DNA of 64,000 nucleotides from Ursus arctos (lineage: Eukaryota; Chordata; Mammalia; Carnivora; Ursidae). The notes below the pieces were generated by a model. The model was not told the origin of the DNA. It ran no database searches and saw nothing but the letters and a program-made list of their open reading frames with translations. The position numbers and the translations under genes were made by a program. The stretch is taken from positions 55,735,689 through 55,799,688 of the forward strand of contig NW_026622797.1 of assembly GCF_023065955.2 (NCBI RefSeq), given 5' to 3'. This document shows, piece by piece, positions 56,396 through 64,000 of the stretch. How positions within the stretch are numbered: position 1 is the first letter of the stretch; every line of letters starts with the position of its first letter.

Positions 56396-59300
56396 TGTCA
56401 ACTATTTATCTAATATATCTCCTTCTATATATATAAATTATGGTCAGAAAGTGGGGATATAGGTTCATGATAACCATTTGGAGAGCACATCATAGCGAAA
56501 GAGCAGGAAATGAAATAAAATATGAGTCTTAAAGCAAGCTTTTAGTGCTTCCGTTAAGGTCCCTGACAGGTTATCTTCTACATGGGATGGATTCAGCTCA
56601 CTGTGATGTAGGTAAATTCAAGAAGTATGTTTAAGTAGACTTCCTGAATTTGAAATTTGGTAGCTACAGAATCTTGGTAAAGTCCTTTAAGTTCTTGGAG
56701 TGAGTTGCCCAAGTATAGGTGGGAATAAAGAAAGCTCGGGCCTTGACAGTATTTGAAGATTTCTAAGGCTTCTTAGCCTGATCTACAGACGTGCATGCTG
56801 TGGTCCAAGCTTACACTGCCTTGATTGGCTGCATTGGACAGAATGGTGTGTAGCTGGCACTGACTCAGGAATGTTTTTAAAAGCCTCTAATACTCTGTTG
56901 TGTAAGTAGGGACATGAGAGATGCTCTTGAACCTTGAAAAGCACATGCTATACTTTTTGTTCGTTTGTTTGTTTCCTGGAGCTGTGAGCAGCTATCTTTT
57001 CTTGGTGTCACTTCAGAACTTCTGATAGTATTACTCCCGGAGCAAATCATTAGTACATATTGGAGTTTCTTGAAAATATATTCTATATTTAACACTTGGT
57101 CAGTTATAACTGAGACGAGATCCCACACATGATTAACAGGAATATTTCCCAGGGGAACTGTCAAAAAATTGGGACCCAGAGAACAAAAGTTAGTGGCCTT
57201 GGACTTTTAAGAGGATTAGCCTTGCTTATGGACTGGTTATTTGAAGAATTAAAATATGCCAGAAAAACAAGAAGATGCTAAGGAATAAATAGGAGAAGGC
57301 TAAAAAGATAAAGAAGTTACTTCCTCCATTGAAAAAATATATATATATAATGGACAGTAAGGGAAACTGGGAATGAAGTAGTGTGGGAGTTTTCTGAAAG
57401 GGTGACTAGTTTGTGTATGTTTAGGCAAAGAACATACTCCTCTTGGGGGTGGGTTGAACAACCCGTTTGAGACCCAATCACAGCTATGAGAGAAATTATC
57501 ATTGAAAATGAGGTAGGAAAATCCTATAACAGATACATACCATCCAAACACAGGGGGGAAAAAATGTACTGGTGGCTGCTAGAAGGGGTGATAGCAGGTA
57601 ACCATTGCTGAGAGTAAGCAAGAAAAGCAAACCAGGAGATAGGACATGATAGAGGAAGTATTGGGATTCCCTGGTGGATATGGAATAGAAAATCTACCTC
57701 ATGTTATGCCGGGGTGAATTCTGTATGTCACAGATCACAGTCACCAAAGTAAACGACCCAGTTGGGAAGTTTAACATTCCAAAAATAGAATGTATGAGTC
57801 TTAAGCTCTGTTGGATTCTCCAAGTCAATGGCTTTGCCTCAGGGTCTCACATCTGCCAATCTTGGATCAAAAGATCAAGGGCAAAAAAGTGGAAAGTGTT
57901 TTAGAGAAGGGAATGTTTCACTGACCTTTTTGATGTAGTTAGCTAACAAAGAGAAGAACACAGAAGAGTATTTTAAAAAATGCTCTCATGTGGTACCTGG
58001 ACTAGTTGCAAGTGATATTATTTTCTTTGATTCTACAAGAATCTGCTTAAGACTGTGAATTTAACTTTTTTTTTTTTTGCCGTAATGGCAAAATATGTTT
58101 CTCTTACAGAAACCCTACCTTTGAAAAAATTTAAATTTGTTCACAAAATCCAGTAGTAAGAGATTGCAGAGTTTAAAAATAGTTAATTTGGGAAAGTTCA
58201 AATGAATGATTAACACTGCTTTACTGGAAAAAGAAAACCTCATTGTTAAAATTATAAGTTTTCTCACCATGAAACCATGAATTGTGCTTGTGTTTGGTTC
58301 ATGTGTTTCCTGCTCAGAATCTTCTGCATCTTCTCCTTAGCTGTTTGTGTGCATTTATAATTTCTCACCTTCCTCTCTCGGATAAGATGGAGCTATGACT
58401 TGATCAGTAAAAATTTACACACACTAATATGATTATTGTAATTAGTGGATTAATTTAACTGAAGAAAAAAATGGACTTTCACCAAATTTTTATTAATTAA
58501 ATATGCTTAATCACTAATTTATTTTTTTATTCGATCGTAACTTTCCTCTGTTGGCAATTTCTTTTTGCACTTCACCCATAATTTCTTGATTTTTGAGTTG
58601 ATTTGTTGATGCTGCTGCAGCCACTGTTAGTATCGTCATCATTTGTGTTTCAAGAATAATTTCCCCTGCCTTTCAGTAAGGATTTTTTTTTCCTTTTAAA
58701 GCAGAGTTTATTGATCTGTAGCATTGGAAATCAACCACAGGTAAAGAGTAGGGAACGTTGAACACATTCTATCTGCTGTCTAACTGCTCTCTCTCAGTAG
58801 TTAGGTAAATACTTTTACACCTCTTTGAATCTTGCGAGATGGCTCAAGGAGTCAAGGATAGGAGACGAAACAACTTCCTCCCTTATTTAGAAATAATTAC
58901 CTCAATAAGTGATTTTATTTTTAAATTAAAAATAAAAGGTGGAAATAATACAAGACATTTTTAACCAAGAGAATTATTATTTTTAACCTTTGGGTGAATT
59001 TTTTTACCTGAATATCTCAATTACAGTAGCTAATTTTATATTTGGTAATTGGATTTGTGTCTGCGTATGTGGATGTAGGGGGTGTTTAATGTTGTGTAAG
59101 TAAATATGTCTTTTTTTTTATCTCAGCATGACAGTACTATTACTAAAGAATGCTGCATTATGAACTGCAAAGACTTTGGAGAGCTCAGGAAAACAAATAT
59201 GACAGTTTCTCTGTCTATGTAAAGCATTTTGGGTATAGATTAAAAATGTCTGAGAATAATAATGTGTAAATATAAAGCAAATATTATGAATTCTCATATA

Positions 59301-60289
59301 ACTCAACATATGTCACACATATTGTGTCCTTCAAAAAAACCCCAGGAATTAATATTATCTTACTATGATTAAGATTAATTCAGTTTACACATATTTAATC
59401 CCTTGATAGTGGGTCTGAGTTTCCTTATTAAATTACTAGGAAAAAAAAATTCTGAATTTATCATAGAAATATTTGGCCAAATTGAAAGGAAGTTGTGTTT
59501 CTGTTGCAAGGAATGTGAGCAACAGAAAGGACGTACGGAGAGATGGTGCAGTATCACATGATGTTTTCAAAGTCTCCTTACATATTTTATCATAGTTGCC
59601 ATAATCTGTCAAATCATCCTTGATTATAATCTTTAAACTTGCTCCTGAAAACATGCCTTTTTTTCAGCTTTGCTCTTCTTGCATATGCTTTTTCCTGCAC
59701 AAAACTAGCAATAAATCAGTAATTTTTATGTCATTGATTTATAATGTAATAGTCATGTCTGTATCTGATTGTCCTCAAACTGCATAATGGAAAGATTTCT
59801 CATATTACATAGTTATTTTAATAACTACCCAAACTCTAAGAAACAGTCTCCAAAATTTAGTTTCTCAGAACTTATGCCCAAGATGATATTTATGCCAAAT
59901 ATATAGAATTAATTCCAGATCTCTGCCTCTACCAGTACTTTGCTTCATACTCTCTTATGAAACTGAAATAAACATAGCATACACACAAGAAAAACTTTAT
60001 GCAACTTAAAGAATAATAATAGCTGGGCCTTCTACTGTTTATACTCAGACCTATGAACGAGAACTTTACCATATCTCAGAAGACCCCAAGGTGTCCTCCG
60101 CATCAGGATAGCCTCTTTCTCCCTCAAATAACAAGATACTATCTTGAATTTTCTATGAATTATTTCCTTGCTTTCCTTTATAGTGTTTATCATCACTGTG
60201 TGTATTCCTCCCCAAGTATATTGTTTATTTTACCTCTTTTTGAGGTTTGTATAAATGAAATCTATTTCACATATTTTTTCTGACTTACA
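56396..60289. other. Repeat-poor stretch, 3.9 kb
   Basis: No interspersed repeat recognised. Part 56560-57960 is GC-richer than its flanks, with a 95-codon minus frame (56877-57164) and a 67-codon + frame (57701-57904), neither with a domain. Part 58540-58700 has complex, less AT-biased sequence. No exon model is supportable. Confidence 0.5.
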
Positions 60290-60812
60290 TTTATTTTGTT
60301 TTGAGATTGATGGTTGTGGTCCTTTTTTTACTACTATAGACTACTCTTTCCTATAGATGCCCTAATTTATTCTTCCAATCTACTATCAATATTTATCAAT
60401 TCCAGTTTTTTCTACTTTCACAATGATATAAATCCTTTTATATATGTCTTCTTATGTCCATGTGTTATTATAGCTTTTAGGGGAAGCAAATATTTAACTT
60501 TACTAGGGAATGACAAACTATTTTTTAAGATGAATATATCAATTTACACTTAGGCTGGCAGAGGAAGAGAGTACACTAGTTTTCATTCTTACCATCATTC
60601 CTAATTATCTGATTTCTTCCTGTCACTTGCTTGTAAAATTTTGTTATATTGTGACTTTATTCTGCATTTCCATTTTCAAATACTTATTGATAGTTTGCTT
60701 ATCTTTAAAAAAATCTGTGTGTTTTATTGGTTCACTTTCTATTAGATCATAACTTTTTTGACTCATGTCTTCTGTATTTCCGTATATTATAGACATTTAT
60801 CATTTCTTGGTT
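60290..60812 (-). mobile_element. Old L1 3' end, antisense, left of a SINE
   Basis: 'ctactttcacaatgatataaatcc', 'atgtcttcttatgtccatgtg', 'tatttaactttactaggg', 'caaactattttttaag', 'cagaggaagagagtac', 'tgacttt', 'tattgatagtttgcttatc' reproduce the antisense ORF2p C-terminal region of an old L1. It continues after the SINE at 61024. Confidence 0.72.
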
Positions 60813-61023
60813 GGTTGTTGGGTTTTTTTTTTTTTTAAGATTTTATTTATTTATTTGAGAGAGAGAAAGTGCATGAGTGGAAGGGAGGGAGGAAGGGGAA
60901 AGCAGACTCCCTGCTGAGCAAGGAGCCCAATGAGGGACTTGAACCCAGGACCCTGAGATCATGAACTGAGCCAAAGGCAGACACTTAACCAACTGAGCCG
61001 CTCAGGTGCCCCATTTGTTGGTT
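60801..61023 (-). mobile_element. CAN-SINE, antisense, inside old L1
   Basis: Element about 60823-61011: T14 tail, 'aagattttatttatttatttgagag', 'gcagactccctgctgagcaagg', 'acccaggaccctgagatcatg', reversed head 'tgagccgctcaggtgcccc'. Probable target-site duplication catttcttggtt (60801-60812) / catttgttggtt (61012-61023), one mismatch. Confidence 0.93.
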
Positions 61024-61870
61024 ACTCGTATCACAAATATCTTTTCATTGTTTGAACATGGATTTCAATTAACAGAATTTCATAATCAAATATCATCAAA
61101 ATCATCAGCATTTTCAATTATTATTTACACTTTGGGATTTTATTTAAAAAAATCATTTCACACACCAATATCATAAAGAAATTGTTCTATCTTCTAAACT
61201 TTTACTTTATTAATGTTTAGTAATATTATTTGTGGAATGTATTTGTTTTGAATGATAAGAGGTAGAACTCTATTTTTCCACATGGCTGACTATGGTTCCA
61301 TCACTTATTTAAAAGTTCATGTTTCCTGATTGATCTGCAACTCCATCTGTCACATAACAAGTGTTCATATGTAGGTGGTTTTCTTCTGGCTTGATGTTTT
61401 ATTTAATTGTTCTATTTGCATAATATGCCATTTCTTTTTTTTATACTATAGATTTCTAATACATCAGGATATATGATAAAGCTTATCCTCTAATTTTGTC
61501 TTCATAAACATTACTACAGAGTGATTATGTTTTTGTCTCATTCCATCACGAACAAAGAACGACTGTGTATGACATTACTATTCTGGAAAATTGTTTGGAA
61601 TTAGTAGGGAACTCCACAGCATTGCCTTTTTTCCCTTTTTTTCTAACATCCCTAATTTTCATACATTTTCATAGCTTCCTAAGTAGTACAATGCTGGGTA
61701 GAAATGATAATAGTGGGGGCACTTGTTTATTCTTGACCATAATGGTAATACTTCCAATGTTTTATTATCAAGTACTCTGCTGTGGAGGTTTTATAGACAT
61801 CTTTTATCAAGGTAAAAATAAAGTTTCTATTTTCAAGATTTTTTATGAACCAATTAAGATAACCATAGTT
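61024..61870 (-). mobile_element. Old L1 ORF2, antisense, right of the SINE
   Basis: 'cacaaatatcttttcattg', 'aaaaatcatttcacacaccaatatcataaag', 'tgactatggttccatcac', 'gatctgcaactccatctg', then 'tagtacaatgctgggtagaaatg', 'atagtgggggcacttg', 'acatcttttatcaagg'. These are successive blocks of antisense ORF2 from the C-terminal side into the reverse-transcriptase region. The 134-codon + frame 61565-61969 runs antisense to this relic and is not a gene. Confidence 0.65.
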
Positions 61871-61899
61871 GTTATTTTTTGTTTCCTAAGAAACATTTG

Positions 61900-62230
61900 T
61901 GTATGTTTTCTTTTAGAATTATTACAGTTTAATATTTTAGATTCATATCTATTTTCCATTTTGAGTTAAATTTTATGTTATATTTTCCTATATATTGATG
62001 CCCAATTGTTCCAGTACCATTTCCATTTATTGAGATTAACTTTTCTTCGTTTAATTACCTTGGCACGCTATATAAAATCAATTGTGTGCAGAGGAGTAAT
62101 TTTGGATTCCCTACTTTCATCCATTGATATATGTGTCCACTCTTTGGCCAACACCAGACTGTCTTGATTATATAACCTTTATAATATGCCTTTAAATCAA
62201 GTAGTTTGAATCCTTTATGTTGCAATTTAA
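61900..62230 (-). mobile_element. Second old L1 ORF2 fragment, antisense
   Basis: 'ttccattttgagttaaattttatg', 'atattgatgcccaattgttccagtaccat', 'ccttggcacgctatataaaatcaattg', 'cattgatatatgtgtccac', 'caacaccagactgtcttgatta'. In an intact antisense L1 this block lies before the reverse-transcriptase block at 61680-61820, so this is a separate copy or a rearranged piece. Confidence 0.85.
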
Positions 62231-64000
62231 TTACATTTTTATAACAGTATATAACACACAATACCAAATTTTATGGAGCGTGTGTGTGTGTGTGTGTAAG
62301 GAGACATTATAAATCAATTGAGATCATCAACGTGATCTAATGACTGTAAGAATTTATGCGAATACTCCATCAGTGACACAAGAAAATAGTTGCTGGAAAT
62401 TCCTCTAGTTATTTTATCAATATATGCATAGCATCCGAACTCTGGCCAACTCACTTTTACATCATGATAGAAATCAGAGCTTTGGTGGAATGTTAGCATA
62501 CCACCACAAACAAGGACAAAAGAAGATGACTCTCAATTTTATTGTGTCAGAAAACAAAGTTGTTTTCAAATATGCTTGAACTGTGTTGAAAATAAAAACA
62601 GGAGTTCAACTTAGAGAGAACACCCACTGGAGAAGTAGTCACTGAGAATTAAGTAAATAAATTTAGATACACGTTATATGCATACACACATCCCTCCCCA
62701 CTACATGCATCTTTTTTGATGAAAATATAGATATTACTACTGTTGTCTGACAGTTAAAGTGCCACAGAATGTAAAATTGAGAGGAGGGGCAACAGGCATA
62801 TCATACTGCAATCCATATGTACCATTTTATGAGTTATTACTGGAATAAATCTAAGTAATAAGAAAATTATCAAAATAACATAGAGCTGTAGTAAAAATAT
62901 TGATTTTCCAAGTCTATGTAAATAAACTGTATATGAATGACTCTTCGCTCGGTAAAAATTTTTCTCTAGGCCTGACATCCTTTCTACCAATTGCTAGAAG
63001 TTAATAGAATGAGAAAGCATAAATAAAGTGGACTGGGAAACTCATAAAATGTGAGGGAATATTGGGAGGATATTCATGTTAACAATCTAGAATTTAAACC
63101 ACTGTTATTGTAAAGATCCTCTTCACAATTCTGTATCCATATTTTGTTCACAGAAATATTTTTCTTAACAGTGTCTTTTCATATGCCTCTTTTATACTCA
63201 CCGTTTTCCTAAAAGTGCTTATTTCCTCCTCTGCTCCTTGTAGTTTTTTCTTTGTAAATCAATCCAGTGACCATCAGCGGTGCTTCCTGTGGGAGTGTTC
63301 TGGAGTGTATAAAGTACACCGAGAGAGAAGAATCACGGGTGTTAATTACAGTGCAAAATCTCAAATTACTGATGGTCATAACCTACTGCAACATCTGGAG
63401 CTTATCTTTTAAAAATTGTCTAAAAGGTTACTACTTTTAGATTTTAGCATTACTATAGAGAAAAGCTAAATCACAGATGGCATAGTTCTTTTTATATATC
63501 ACCAGAGAGCTTTAATATGTCATATTACAATGGAATGCTTTAGACATATGAGCTCCTTAAAATATAAAATTTATCATATAGTTTCTTCAGCATATTCTCT
63601 GAGGCCATAACATGGAGGTCAAGCATTATTAACCTTGAAAAATAAAGACAATATAAAATGCTAAAGAAAATAAAATGCCACTTACTTTCAAGAAATGTAA
63701 TAACCTTATCTTCCATTTTTAAATAAATAGCAATATCTCCTCTCCAATTATGTTTAATTTTAATGAATTTAAATATACTATCAGTTTACTTAATTATATA
63801 GATTAGTAGATATATTTGCTTTTAGCAAAGGTACCACCTCTCTGAGTCTTTTTATATCATATGTTTATGAATTAAATGTACAGTGTTTTATATATATATA
63901 TATAATGTGTGTGTGTATATATGAAAATAAAAAGAGACTAAAAATCTGTGATCTTGGTTGATTAATAAAACACTGGATGAAGAAATATAATAAAATAAAA
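62231..64000. other. No recognised feature, 1.8 kb
   Basis: Contains (GT)9 at 62280-62297 and a (TA)8 plus (TG)5 tract at 63889-63916. No interspersed repeat or coding signal recognised; sequence continues past the window end. Confidence 0.5.

Noticed and set aside
709..61011. tRNA genes in the heads of the SINEs
   Set aside because: The tRNA-derived heads are retroposed CAN-SINE parts with decayed promoter boxes and cloverleaf; not tRNA genes.
61565..61969. 134-codon + strand open frame
   Set aside because: It runs antisense through decayed L1 ORF2; no domain and no coding-like composition.

Overview
This window is AT-rich mammalian nuclear DNA with no gene that I can support. The lineage is shown by the SINEs: 18 copies of the tRNA-derived CAN-SINE of Carnivora (head motif like gcacctgggtggctcagt, CT-rich middle, AATAAA-rich tail). 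Two copies (36552-36741, 48581-48795) and a third (7112-7305) carry the variant with a 'gtgttccctctctcgctg' stretch, which I associate with bears and other arctoid caniforms. A caniform, possibly a bear, is therefore my inference; the species is not proven. No open frame has a recognisable domain, no exon/intron structure could be built, and no CpG island, tRNA, rRNA or snRNA was seen. The window is best read as intergenic or deep intronic sequence.

Layout. 0-9.8 kb: old, broken repeats (L1 3' ends, a MaLR LTR, L2, an unnamed interspersed repeat) and two SINEs. 9.8-13.9 kb: the densest part, a stack of L1 fragments with a carnivore-type L1 inserted into an older L1, a SINE inserted in the same older L1, and a truncated Tigger-like element. 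14-17.8 kb: AT-rich DNA with a ~780-bp TA-only tract and a perfect 54-bp tandem duplication. 17.8-33.5 kb: mostly repeat-poor, with an old L1 capped by a SINE, an ERVL-type LTR that keeps its primer-binding site, L2 and L1 relics. 33.5-44.4 kb: a SINE cluster (9 of 18 copies) together with a layered L2/MIR/hAT/SINE mosaic at 34.6-36.2 kb. 44.4-60 kb: long repeat-poor stretches, one LTR-like island (47.4-47.9 kb), one MIR, two SINEs. 60-62.2 kb: antisense old L1 split by a SINE, then unassigned AT-rich DNA to the end.

No genes work together here. What can be read is insertion history: target-site duplications and nesting give a relative order (L2/MIR/old L1, then DNA transposons and LTRs, then carnivore L1, then CAN-SINEs). 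I found no undescribed biological system. The best leads are structural: the TA-only island, the recent 54-bp duplication, the SINEs with perfect target-site duplications, and long repeat-free gaps that may hold conserved noncoding sequence. Repeat family names come from recall of consensus patterns, not from a database search, and edges are approximate unless a target-site duplication fixes them.
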